A DNA stretch of 9,133 nucleotides from Acholeplasmataceae bacterium (GCA_030656435.1 JAUSOA010000167.1:1-9133), one strand, 5' to 3'; positions 1 through 6,210 are shown, counted from the first letter of the stretch. Numbers and translations: made by a program. Notes: generated by a model not told the origin, from the letters alone.

Positions 1-851
1 ATGATGGTGAGCTTTATGCATGGGGCAATAACGATGTTAAGCAAATAGAAATCCCAGGAAAGCTTGGAGATATCAAAGAAATTTTTATTGATACATACCA
101 AAATTTCATTTTAAGAGAGGATGGCAGTGTAACTGCATTCGGTCTTAAAGGATTTATGTTAGGAACTGATGAACAGGGTAGAGACTTTATTATCCAGTTA
201 ATTCATGGTGGTAAGATTACCTTAACAGTCGGTGCTGTTGCAGTCTTGATTTCACTAGTTATTGGTGTTACTGTTGGTTTAACTGCCGGATATTTTGGTG
301 GCAAAATTGACAATTTACTAATGAGATTTGCTGAAATTGTATCTTCCTTCCCGTTCCTTCCATTTGCAATCACATTATCGGCATTGCTATTAGGTGGTGC
401 GACAACTGAAGTTCAACGTATGCTGATGATCATGGTTATTCTAGGGGTTCTCTCCTGGACAGGTCTAGCAAGATTAATACGTGGTCAAATACTTTCTGAA
501 AGAGAGCGTGATTATGTACTTGCTGCAAAGGCATTAGGTATTAAACAAAAACATATTATTTGGAGACATATTTTCCCAGCTGTTATCAGTATTGTTATCG
601 TTAACGCTACTCTTGGTTATGCAGGCTCGCTTCTAACAGAAGCAGGATTATCCTTCCTCGGATTCGGTGTTCAAAAACCTAGTCCATCATGGGGGAATAT
701 TTTAACAGCGGCACAGGATGTTAACGTTATTCGTATCTACTGGTGGCGTTGGATTTTACCAGGCTTAGCGATTATCACTGCTGCGTTAAGTATTAACTTG
801 ATTGGTGATGCATTGCGTGATGCGATGGATCCTAAGAATGCAGAACGATAG
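1..851 (+). CDS. oppC: Oligopeptide ABC transporter permease OppC, 5'-truncated, with RCC1-like extracytoplasmic insert
   Basis: Inner permease subunit of a peptide importer, pairing with OppB in the membrane and driven by OppD and OppF. The frame (first full codon at 3) is open from the window edge to TAG at 849-851, giving 282 visible residues. Residues 53-61 are the family motif LGTDEQGRD that follows the first extracytoplasmic loop. Hydrophobic segments follow at about 72-98, 107-132, 140-157, 193-222 and 250-272. The EAA loop that contacts the ATPases is at about 170-192 (DYVLAAKALG..., with the conserved glycine), and the C-terminus has the usual GDALRDAMDP. An ATG at 156 exists but lies inside the domain, between the RCC1 repeat and the LGTD motif. 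Starting there would drop TM1, so it is not the real start. Residues 1-50 resemble an RCC1 propeller repeat instead of the short loop of normal OppC (about 300 aa). TM1 and the gene start lie upstream of the window. Confidence 0.93.
   Translation, partial: DGELYAWGNNDVKQIEIPGKLGDIKEIFIDTYQNFILREDGSVTAFGLKGFMLGTDEQGRDFIIQLIHGGKITLTVGAVAVLISLVIGVTVGLTAGYFGGKIDNLLMRFAEIVSSFPFLPFAITLSALLLGGATTEVQRMLMIMVILGVLSWTGLARLIRGQILSERERDYVLAAKALGIKQKHIIWRHIFPAVISIVIVNATLGYAGSLLTEAGLSFLGFGVQKPSPSWGNILTAAQDVNVIRIYWWRWILPGLAIITAALSINLIGDALRDAMDPKNAER
3..143 (+). repeat. RCC1-type propeller repeat within oppC
   Basis: The encoded residues 1-47 follow the bacterial RCC1 pattern: DG-x-LYAWGNN, then Q-x-x-IP, then L-x-DIKEI, then LREDG-x-V-x-A-FG. 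The DG pair recurs at residues 1-2 and 40-41, and the aromatic-Gly pair (WG, then FG) at 7-8 and 46-47. The period is exactly 39 residues, about the blade length of the QxxVP-type RCC1 repeats. Some consensus positions have decayed: GQ became KQ, and the usual AAG..H became FIDTYQN. Only the last blade is visible; a full propeller would need about six more repeats upstream. Because LGTD..GRD follows directly, the domain should sit outside the cell. The repeat assignment is by pattern recognition; the topology is inferred from OppC family structure. Confidence 0.78.
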
Positions 852-856
852 GAGGT
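850..856 (+). promoter_or_regulatory. oppD ribosome binding site (decides the start)
   Basis: A perfect AGGAGGT overlaps the last two bases of the oppC stop codon. It directly abuts the ATG at 857, which is too close to be used, and lies 6 nt before the ATG at 863, which is ideal. This places the oppD start at 863. Confidence 0.85.
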
Positions 857-862
857 ATGAAC

Positions 863-1870
863 ATGGATAAAGGAAACTTATTAGAAATTAGAAATTTACA
901 TACCTATTTTGCTACAAAAAGAGGCCTTATTAAAGCCGTTAACGGTGTTTCACTTAGCGTGAAAAATGGTAAAACCTTAGGTATTGTAGGTGAGTCCGGA
1001 AGTGGCAAAAGTGTTACAGCTATGAGTATTTTGAAGCTGTTTGAACATAATCAAAAAATTCACCAAGGTGAAATTTGGTTTGATGGCGAAAAAATATCAG
1101 AGTTTGATGATGCGGACATGAGAAAAATTCGTGGAAATGAGATTTCAGTCATTTTCCAAGAACCGATGACCAGCTTAAATCCGGTATTAACAGTTACAAG
1201 ACAAATTAGTGAAGTTTTAATGCTTCACCAAGATTTAGATAAAAAACAAGCTCACATCAGAACTGTTGAATTACTAAAATCAGTTGGCATATCCAACCCA
1301 GACAAGATTGCGAACGCATATTCATTCCAGCTTTCTGGTGGTATGAGCCAACGTGTGATGATTGCGATGGCACTTGCTTGTCGTCCAAAGCTATTAATTG
1401 CAGATGAACCTACAACAGCTCTAGATGTTACTATCCAAGCTCAGATTTTGAAGCTTATGAATGATTTAAAGCATGAACTTGGAACATCTATCATCTTCGT
1501 AACACATGACCTTGGGGTTATTAATGAAATGGCTGATGATGTTGCTGTTATGTATTCAGGCCAAGTTGTTGAAAATGCATCAGCAAAAATGATCTTTTCA
1601 GGAAATGCAAAATATTCACATCCTTACACTGAAGGTTTAATGAGTTCTATTCCTAGATTGTCTGATGAAAGAGGAAAAAAACTCGAGGTTATTCCTGGTT
1701 CAGTTCCACATCCACTAGATTTACCAATTGGATGTAAGTTTGCACCACGTTGTAAATATGCAACAGAAAAGTGCAAGGTTGAAGAGCCAGCATTAGTAGA
1801 AGTGGAAACAAACCATTCAATCCGTTGTTTCTATCCAGAAAGTGGGGTGCGCAGCAATGGCAAAGAATAG
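863..1870 (+). CDS. oppD: Oligopeptide ABC transporter ATP-binding protein OppD
   Basis: Cytoplasmic ATPase that, with OppF, powers peptide uptake through OppB and OppC. It has 335 residues from the RBS-supported ATG, normal for the family. Walker A is GESGSGKS at 43-50, the Q-loop glutamine is Q99 (IFQEP), the signature LSGGMSQR is at 157-164, Walker B is LLIADEP at 177-183 with E182, and the switch histidine is H215 (VTHD). The C-terminal oligopeptide-transporter extension has cysteines C291, C297, C304 and C322 (CX5CX6CX17C). Related OppD and DppD proteins bind a [4Fe-4S] cluster at such a motif; cluster binding here is inferred. The gene starts 11 nt after the oppC stop and its 3' end overlaps oppF by 14 nt, so the genes form one operon. 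The OppD rather than DppD label rests on operon type; the peptide substrate cannot be read from sequence. Confidence 0.95.
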   Translation: MDKGNLLEIRNLHTYFATKRGLIKAVNGVSLSVKNGKTLGIVGESGSGKSVTAMSILKLFEHNQKIHQGEIWFDGEKISEFDDADMRKIRGNEISVIFQEPMTSLNPVLTVTRQISEVLMLHQDLDKKQAHIRTVELLKSVGISNPDKIANAYSFQLSGGMSQRVMIAMALACRPKLLIADEPTTALDVTIQAQILKLMNDLKHELGTSIIFVTHDLGVINEMADDVAVMYSGQVVENASAKMIFSGNAKYSHPYTEGLMSSIPRLSDERGKKLEVIPGSVPHPLDLPIGCKFAPRCKYATEKCKVEEPALVEVETNHSIRCFYPESGVRSNGKE

Positions 1871-3395
1871 TTATAGTAAAAAAGAAAAGCTATTAGAGAT
1901 CAGAAAACTTAAAAAGTTCTTTCCTTTAAAGCGTAATACCTTCTTTAGTAAGAGACAAATCTATGTACGTGCTGTTGAAGACGTATCACTTGAAATTTAC
2001 AAGGGCGAAACATTTGGTCTTGTAGGTGAATCAGGTTGCGGAAAATCAACATTAGGACGTATTATCCTACAGCTTTATCCACCAACCAGTGGTAGTGCTG
2101 TATACTTCGGTTCAAGAATTGAAGATATGGATTTGCAGTACATAGTAAGTGAAATTAAAAAATTACCAAAATATCAAAAACGCGCTATTGATTGCTATAA
2201 GAGAAGTGAAAAGTATGATCTTGATGTTATCGAACTTAAGGAAGAACTTTCACAAATCGAAAAAAGCAAAGAAATGGTCGATAAGACTTATGATCAAAAG
2301 GTTCTTAAGCTTGAAAAGCTACAACATCATTCAAGAGAACAAAAGAAAGAAGCATCACGTCAACTTAGAGAAGCATCAAGAACTGTGGGCTCATTAATTC
2401 TTGAAGAAAATATTGAAGAAATCAGTGATTTGTTATTAAAGGCTACTGAGCTTCACGGACATAATAGCGTTATATTTGCTGGATTAGAAGGCAAAGAGGA
2501 AGCTAAAATGTCTGCTGAAGTCAAGAAAATTTTCAATGTAATTCGTGGTTTTAAAGGCAAAAAGACACTTCCAATTACTGAGCGTACGTTAGATGCTAAG
2601 TATCAAGATAAGCTTGAAAAAAACCGCGAAACAGGTATTAACTTATCGCGCTTGGATCAAGAAGAAATGAGACAACTTAGAAGAAAGCTACAAATCATTT
2701 TCCAGGATCCATATTCATCACTAGATTCCAGAATGACTGTCGGTCAAATTATTGGTGAGGCAGTTGTTGAACATGGAATGTATCCAAAAGGATCTAAAGA
2801 ATTAGAAACTTATGTAATTGAAACGATGGGTAAGTGCGGACTTGACCCATATATGCTTCACCGCTTCCCACACCAGTTTTCTGGTGGACAAAGACAGCGT
2901 ATCGGCATAGCTAGAGCACTTGCTCTAAAACCAGAGTTTGTTGTATGTGATGAAGCAGTATCTGCACTTGACGTGTCGATTCAGTCTCAGATTATCAACT
3001 TACTTGTAGAATTAAAGGATCAAGAGGATTTAACCTATTTATTCATTTCACATGACCTTTCTGTTATTAAGCATATTAGTGATAGAATTGGGGTTATGTA
3101 CTTGGGTAACATGGTTGAACTCGGGCCATCTGATGAAATTTATGCGAACCCGCTACATCCATACACGAAGGCTTTACTATCAGCAATTCCAACGACAGAT
3201 GCAATTCAGCAGGATAGAATTCTGCTTCAGGGCGATATTCCATCGAATATCTTCCCACCTTCTGGATGTAAGTTCAGAACTCGTTGTCCACTTGCAGTAG
3301 AAAAGTGCGCTAAGGTTGTTCCAGATTATCGCGAGATTTCTAAGGGACATTATGTCGCTTGTCACTTCTACGAAAAAACAAAAGATATGAAGTAG
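1857..3395 (+). CDS. oppF: Oligopeptide ABC transporter ATP-binding protein OppF with a ~170-residue insertion
   Basis: Second ATPase of the importer, 512 residues against about 310-330 for ordinary OppF. Walker A is GESGCGKST at 57-65, the Q-loop glutamine is Q283 (IIFQDP), the signature SGGQRQR starts at 342, Walker B is VVCDEA with E366, then SALDVS, and the switch histidine is H399 (SHDLSVI). All catalytic motifs are intact, so it is probably active. Walker A to Q-loop spans about 226 residues, against 56 in the neighbouring OppD; the extra length is a charged, probably helical insert at about 93-262. The C-terminus carries C471, C477, C484 and C502, with exactly the spacing seen in OppD. 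The ATG at 1857 is preferred; an in-frame GTG at 1842 would add five residues, and the RBS is weak in either case. Overlap with the oppD end suggests translational coupling. Confidence 0.94.
   Translation: MAKNSYSKKEKLLEIRKLKKFFPLKRNTFFSKRQIYVRAVEDVSLEIYKGETFGLVGESGCGKSTLGRIILQLYPPTSGSAVYFGSRIEDMDLQYIVSEIKKLPKYQKRAIDCYKRSEKYDLDVIELKEELSQIEKSKEMVDKTYDQKVLKLEKLQHHSREQKKEASRQLREASRTVGSLILEENIEEISDLLLKATELHGHNSVIFAGLEGKEEAKMSAEVKKIFNVIRGFKGKKTLPITERTLDAKYQDKLEKNRETGINLSRLDQEEMRQLRRKLQIIFQDPYSSLDSRMTVGQIIGEAVVEHGMYPKGSKELETYVIETMGKCGLDPYMLHRFPHQFSGGQRQRIGIARALALKPEFVVCDEAVSALDVSIQSQIINLLVELKDQEDLTYLFISHDLSVIKHISDRIGVMYLGNMVELGPSDEIYANPLHPYTKALLSAIPTTDAIQQDRILLQGDIPSNIFPPSGCKFRTRCPLAVEKCAKVVPDYREISKGHYVACHFYEKTKDMK
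2133..2642 (+). other. Lineage-type insertion inside OppF (residues ~93-262)
   Basis: This segment lies between the strand ending in YFGSRIEDMD and the LSRLDQEEMRQLRRK helix that leads into the Q-loop. It is rich in Lys, Glu, Arg, Gln and Leu with few prolines, and has heptad-like stretches around residues 115-170 (for example IELKEELSQIEKSKE), suggesting helices or a coiled-coil hairpin. I recognise no known domain. The frame is intact and codon use looks like the flanks, so it is a genuine part of the protein. Enlarged Opp ATPases are known in mollicutes; that this insert is homologous to those is an inference. Confidence 0.8.
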
Positions 3396-3396
3396 T

Positions 3397-3582
3397 ATGA
3401 GAAGATACGAAACAGAAGCTGAAAAAGAAGCGAAGCGTGCTCAAGCCCGCAAAAATATTGCAGAAAATCCACCTGAAAAGGGAGATTTTCTAGCCATGGT
3501 TATCGCTGCTTTCATCGTTTTATTACCAGTAATCGCAATCGTTATCGCAGTCTTTGTTGTTGTGATGCTATTGTTATTCTAA
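3397..3582 (+). CDS. Small membrane protein at the end of the opp operon
   Basis: I do not recognise a family. The 61-residue product has a highly charged N-terminal half (MRRYETEAEKEAKRAQARK..., residues 1-29). This is followed by about 30 hydrophobic residues (31-61) running to the very C-terminus, with a proline near 44. It looks like a tail-anchored protein, or a tight hairpin broken at the proline, with a cytoplasmic N-terminus by the positive-inside rule. Its ATG lies one base after the oppF stop and a strong terminator follows 14 nt after its own stop, so it belongs to the opp transcript. No convincing RBS is visible, which fits reinitiation after OppF. It could be an accessory subunit of the transporter, but only location supports that. 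Confidence 0.75.
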   Translation: MRRYETEAEKEAKRAQARKNIAENPPEKGDFLAMVIAAFIVLLPVIAIVIAVFVVVMLLLF

Positions 3583-3595
3583 AGAATAAATAGAT

Positions 3596-3627
3596 AAAAA
3601 AAGCCAATCTCGCGATTGGCTTTTTTT
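3596..3627. terminator. Bidirectional intrinsic terminator between opp and the S41 gene
   Basis: A perfect 7-bp stem, GCCAATC (3603-3609) with GATTGGC (3614-3620) and loop TCGC, is flanked by seven A on the left and seven T on the right. On the plus strand it ends the opp operon 14 nt after the small gene. On the minus strand it ends the convergent S41 gene, whose stop is at 3650-3652. Confidence 0.93.
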
Positions 3628-3649
3628 CTTGCTATTCATTTTAAAATCG

Positions 3650-5890
3650 TTAGTTTCCTGCTTTTGCAAGATTGATAACTTCGATAATTTTTACGGGGTC
3701 TTGTGTATCATTAACTGCCAATATGTAATCTGGAGTGACTCCATTTTCGATAGAGAAATACTCATATCCATCAACCTCGTTACCGACACGATAGCTTAAA
3801 ACGTTTAAGCTACTCATGTGGAAGAATGTACCGTCAGGTAATACTACCGGAATGATTGAGGAAGCACCACCACCTGATTTTGTACCAATGATGGTTGCAA
3901 ATCCCATATGCTGACCAATTGATGTCATTAGATTCGCTGCCGAGAATGTAACACGTGAGGTAATAAAGAACCAGTTCACATTTGTATAAGCCACGGTATC
4001 GACATCTGCAAAATAAGTGACTCTAGATTTATCAGTAGGGTTCATATAGCTCATTTCAATTGGCTGTTCAGTCATAAAACCTAAAACACGAATCAATGCG
4101 CCTAAATTACCTCCAGTATTATAGCTTAAATCAACAACAATATTTTCAACATTTCTATTTTCTAGCATGATTGCATCCATCGTAGTTCTCATAAAACGAT
4201 GTGAATCCTTACCATCTGGGTCTTCAACAGTCGCTGTATAGAATCCATCTAGATAAATAATTGCTGTTTTTCCACCATCAATAAATCTATAATCTGGTGG
4301 AATTTTGTTTGGATTTTGTGCATATGTCTTAGCAAACAAGGCCTGTACTGCAAATAAAACATCATACCAGCTTCTAACAGTTGGTCCAACTTGTGATACT
4401 GTCTCTAAGACTAATTTAAAGGAAGGTGCTTCATAAAAACCAGGGAAATGATAGCTACTATGTAAGTCATCAAGAGTTTTATTAACTGCATTGAAAAGTC
4501 CATTTGATAAATCTCTTGTTCTACCAGTCATGAAGGAATCTCTAGTGCTTGCAAGCACTGTATAATAGCTTTCTACACCTCTTTGTGACTTGAGTCCGAA
4601 GAAGTAGTCTAATGTGAAAACAAACATGTCATAGGTAGCAACTAAAACATCAGGTGCAATGTTTGTTCCATTTAATGAACTTACTTTAATTGAATTATAA
4701 GCTCTACCATCTTCGGTTTGACCAGTAGAATCATCTGAGTCAGGAAACGCATAAATACCTGAGTATCCATTTGCATTATAGTAGACATTATAATAGGATC
4801 CTCCAGTGAATAAAAGGTTTGCTATATGAAAGGGAAATAAATACTTCGTTTCAAGACCCTCTTGATGGACAACTAAATCAAAGCGGTATGGAGTCATTCT
4901 AAATACAACAGACTCACCCTCTTGATAATATGTTTCCAAATAGGTTATACCAGCACCGTAATCTGTAGCTGTCTCATAAATATAACCCTCGAAGAAGTTT
5001 AAGGTATCGACTGTGACAGTATTACTCTCAAAATCAACAGTTAAGAAATAATCTTCAGTCTCAGTTCCTATCACATTACCTTGACCATCTTTAATATCAT
5101 ATTCAGCTTGGTAATAGATGGTAACTGTATCGCTTCCTATTGTGAATTCAAAATCATCGAAATATAAAAATCCTTCAAGAATAGACAAAAACTCCATAAA
5201 ATCTACGTAGGGAAGTGCTCCATTCTCGGAAAAATAAGTGGTAAGTGTAGCATCTGCCACAGTGAACTCTGAAGTCAAATTTGTAAAAGGAAGTGAAACT
5301 GAATCACTAATTGTCACTTCAGTTTTTGCAGGAATTATTACTTCAAAGTCATAAAATTTTTGTTCCAATCCATAGGTTAACTTAGCAGTTAAAGTTACAA
5401 CTACATCATCTTGACCCATAGTTGGATGAAAAATAACACCATGGCGATTCACCACATCTGCATTGCTTGAAGACCAAGTAATTGTGGAATCATTCGTACT
5501 TCCTTTCAAAGGAAGCGTCAATTTAGAACCAGTTATTGGTTCTACAGGTAAACTTATGGCTGCAGCATCAGCATCCATAAAGGATTTTTGCATAACGACA
5601 TCTGGACTCCATTTCGCGTAAAGTCTAATGTTTGCAGTAATAGGTGTATCGAAATTGAATAGTATGGTTAGATTAAGATCAGTATACCAACCATCAAAAA
5701 TGTAGGTTAATCTTGTAGGGTTATTGGGCTCGAGTGCTTTTTCTCCGTGGAGAACGGATTGCTCAGTGATTGAAGATCCCCCTGAAACTTCGAATGTAAC
5801 CCTATAAGTCTCTTTTTCAGATTCTTTAGGTGTACAAGAAGCAAGTGAAAGAATTAAGATGAATAAAAATGCAATTCTTCTTAGTTTCAT
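3650..5890 (-). CDS. Multidomain surface lipoprotein with S41-type serine peptidase domain
   Basis: A 746-residue protein predicted to be anchored to the outer face of the membrane. Residues 1-19 are a lipoprotein signal with lipobox LASC, so C19 would be lipidated. Residues 29-94 are an InlB B-repeat (Listeria-Bacteroides repeat), with FDGWYTD and a closing LYAKW. Residues about 103-188 look like an atrophied bacterial Ig-like domain (ITWSSSNADVV, then VTLTAKLTYG). Residues 190-520 are acidic, Tyr/Phe-rich and unrecognised. Residues about 541-735 match the S41 peptidase core: VVDLSYNTGG at 585-594, a candidate nucleophile S650 in TFSAAN, and a candidate general base K671 in GTKSGGG. No PDZ domain is visible, unlike CtpA-type enzymes. 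It could act on surface or external proteins or peptides. It has its own promoter and RBS, and it converges on the opp operon. Confidence 0.88.
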   Translation of the reverse strand: MKLRRIAFLFILILSLASCTPKESEKETYRVTFEVSGGSSITEQSVLHGEKALEPNNPTRLTYIFDGWYTDLNLTILFNFDTPITANIRLYAKWSPDVVMQKSFMDADAAAISLPVEPITGSKLTLPLKGSTNDSTITWSSSNADVVNRHGVIFHPTMGQDDVVVTLTAKLTYGLEQKFYDFEVIIPAKTEVTISDSVSLPFTNLTSEFTVADATLTTYFSENGALPYVDFMEFLSILEGFLYFDDFEFTIGSDTVTIYYQAEYDIKDGQGNVIGTETEDYFLTVDFESNTVTVDTLNFFEGYIYETATDYGAGITYLETYYQEGESVVFRMTPYRFDLVVHQEGLETKYLFPFHIANLLFTGGSYYNVYYNANGYSGIYAFPDSDDSTGQTEDGRAYNSIKVSSLNGTNIAPDVLVATYDMFVFTLDYFFGLKSQRGVESYYTVLASTRDSFMTGRTRDLSNGLFNAVNKTLDDLHSSYHFPGFYEAPSFKLVLETVSQVGPTVRSWYDVLFAVQALFAKTYAQNPNKIPPDYRFIDGGKTAIIYLDGFYTATVEDPDGKDSHRFMRTTMDAIMLENRNVENIVVDLSYNTGGNLGALIRVLGFMTEQPIEMSYMNPTDKSRVTYFADVDTVAYTNVNWFFITSRVTFSAANLMTSIGQHMGFATIIGTKSGGGASSIIPVVLPDGTFFHMSSLNVLSYRVGNEVDGYEYFSIENGVTPDYILAVNDTQDPVKIIEVINLAKAGN

Positions 5891-5895
5891 AATGT

Positions 5896-5903
5896 ACCTC
5901 TTT
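5896..5903 (-). promoter_or_regulatory. Ribosome binding site of the S41 lipoprotein gene
   Basis: On the minus strand AAAGAGGT lies 5 nt before the ATG at 5890-5888. Together with the lipoprotein signal that begins at this ATG, it fixes the start. Confidence 0.8.
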
Positions 5904-5909
5904 CATTTT

Positions 5910-5927
5910 TATATGATGTATCATATA
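5910..5927. promoter_or_regulatory. Dyad in the S41 gene leader
   Basis: An 8-bp perfect inverted repeat, TATATGAT, GT, ATCATATA, lies just downstream of the predicted transcription start (about 5930, minus strand). It could be a repressor site or a short 5' hairpin of the mRNA. The function is not known. Confidence 0.45.
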
Positions 5928-5936
5928 TTAATATAA

Positions 5937-5965
5937 AGAATAAATCGTTTTTGTGAATTTGTCAA
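5937..5965 (-). promoter_or_regulatory. Promoter of the S41 lipoprotein gene
   Basis: On the minus strand a consensus -35 TTGACA (5965-5960), a 17-bp spacer and a -10 TATTCT (5942-5937) predict transcription from about 5930. The promoter lies downstream of the candidate sRNA terminator, so the peptidase gene need not depend on that transcript. Confidence 0.72.
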
Positions 5966-5983
5966 GTTTTTTCAAAAAAATAT

Positions 5984-6059
5984 AAAAAAACGGACTTCCT
6001 AGAAGACCGCATAATTTGAGATAACCTTTTATGTTAGGAATATATGCGGATGGCAGTCC
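5984..6059 (-). terminator. Intrinsic terminator of the candidate sRNA
   Basis: The arms GGACT (5992-5996) and AGTCC (6055-6059) pair, then after a 1x1 mismatch CC (5998-5999) pairs with GG (6052-6053). An inner perfect 7-bp CCGCATA/TATGCGG stem (6007-6013 with 6043-6049) and a small TAAC/GTTA stem (6022-6025 with 6033-6036) extend it. Seven U follow on the minus strand (5990-5984). No T run follows on the plus strand, which sets the direction. UUCCUA and UAGGAA inside the structure could form an alternative pairing. Confidence 0.68.
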
Positions 6060-6152
6060 AATATTCCAACAAGGCGAGGTTGACGCAGTATTTTTTGGGA
6101 GAAAAATACGTAAATTGTAGTCTATGTTATTAGAAAAGGAAACTCAACTACA
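5984..6152 (-). ncRNA. Candidate small RNA with three C/U-rich hairpin loops
   Basis: About 168 nt, read leftward from a TATAAT box and ending in seven U. I do not recognise the family. Successive stems on the minus strand are: TGTAGT with ACTACA (6152-6147 and 6121-6116), whose 25-nt loop contains UUUCCUUUUC; a perfect 8-bp GTATTTTT/AAAAATAC stem (6109-6102 with 6095-6088) with loop CUCCCA; a short CAAC/GUUG stem (6082-6079 with 6070-6067) with loop CUCGCCUU; and a long terminal hairpin (6059-5992). C/U-rich loops that pair with Shine-Dalgarno sequences are typical of trans-acting sRNAs in Firmicutes. No long ORF covers it. Alternatives are an attenuated leader RNA or an unannotated structured RNA. 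Confidence 0.5.
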
Positions 6153-6157
6153 TTTAT

Positions 6158-6163
6158 ATTATA
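6158..6163 (-). promoter_or_regulatory. -10 box of the candidate sRNA promoter
   Basis: A consensus TATAAT on the minus strand lies 6-7 nt before the predicted RNA start at 6151-6152. No good -35 sits at 16-18 bp; the nearest options (CTTACA or TTACAT within the adjacent dyad) are at less usual spacing. The promoter may need an activator or may be weak. Confidence 0.5.
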
Positions 6164-6173
6164 TTACATATAT

Positions 6174-6210
6174 AATGAAAATAGATGTAAGTTTACATAA
6201 AATTTTCATT
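6174..6210. promoter_or_regulatory. 37-bp nested dyad between the divergent sRNA and sufC promoters
   Basis: The outer arms AATGAAAAT (6174-6182) and ATTTTCATT (6202-6210) are perfect complements over 9 bp. Inside them ATGTAA (6185-6190) and TTACAT (6193-6198) form a second perfect 6-bp repeat around GT. The element lies between the sRNA -10 and the sufC -35, touching the latter. That position suits an operator shared by both promoters. I cannot assign a regulator; it does not match Fur, PerR or IscR sites that I know. Confidence 0.55.

Noticed and set aside
156..158. ATG at 156 as the start of oppC
   Set aside because: The frame is open upstream to the window edge, and this ATG lies directly before LGTD..GRD. 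Starting here would remove TM1, and there is no suitable RBS in front of it.
857..862. ATG at 857 as the oppD start
   Set aside because: AGGAGGT abuts it with no spacer, while the next ATG (863) has ideal 6-nt spacing.
1842..1856. GTG at 1842 as the oppF start
   Set aside because: It would add only five residues; the downstream ATG at 1857 is the more likely start, with GGGG just upstream of it. GTG cannot be fully excluded.
2149..2397. 82-codon ORF inside oppF, and similar ORFs at 3052-3300, 3180-3365, 7303-7539 and 7540-7749
   Set aside because: All lie within intact, recognisable genes in other frames, show no family resemblance and have no RBS or independent context.
5990..6152. Plus-strand riboswitch or T-box leader for sufC
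   Set aside because: I see no known riboswitch core and no T-box AGGGTGG motif. The U tract lies on the minus-strand side, and a good sufC promoter sits downstream at 6209-6237.
5984..6152. 6S RNA, SRP RNA or tmRNA identity for the candidate sRNA
   Set aside because: The 5' and 3' ends do not pair into a 6S-type rod, and I find no conserved SRP or tmRNA sequence elements.
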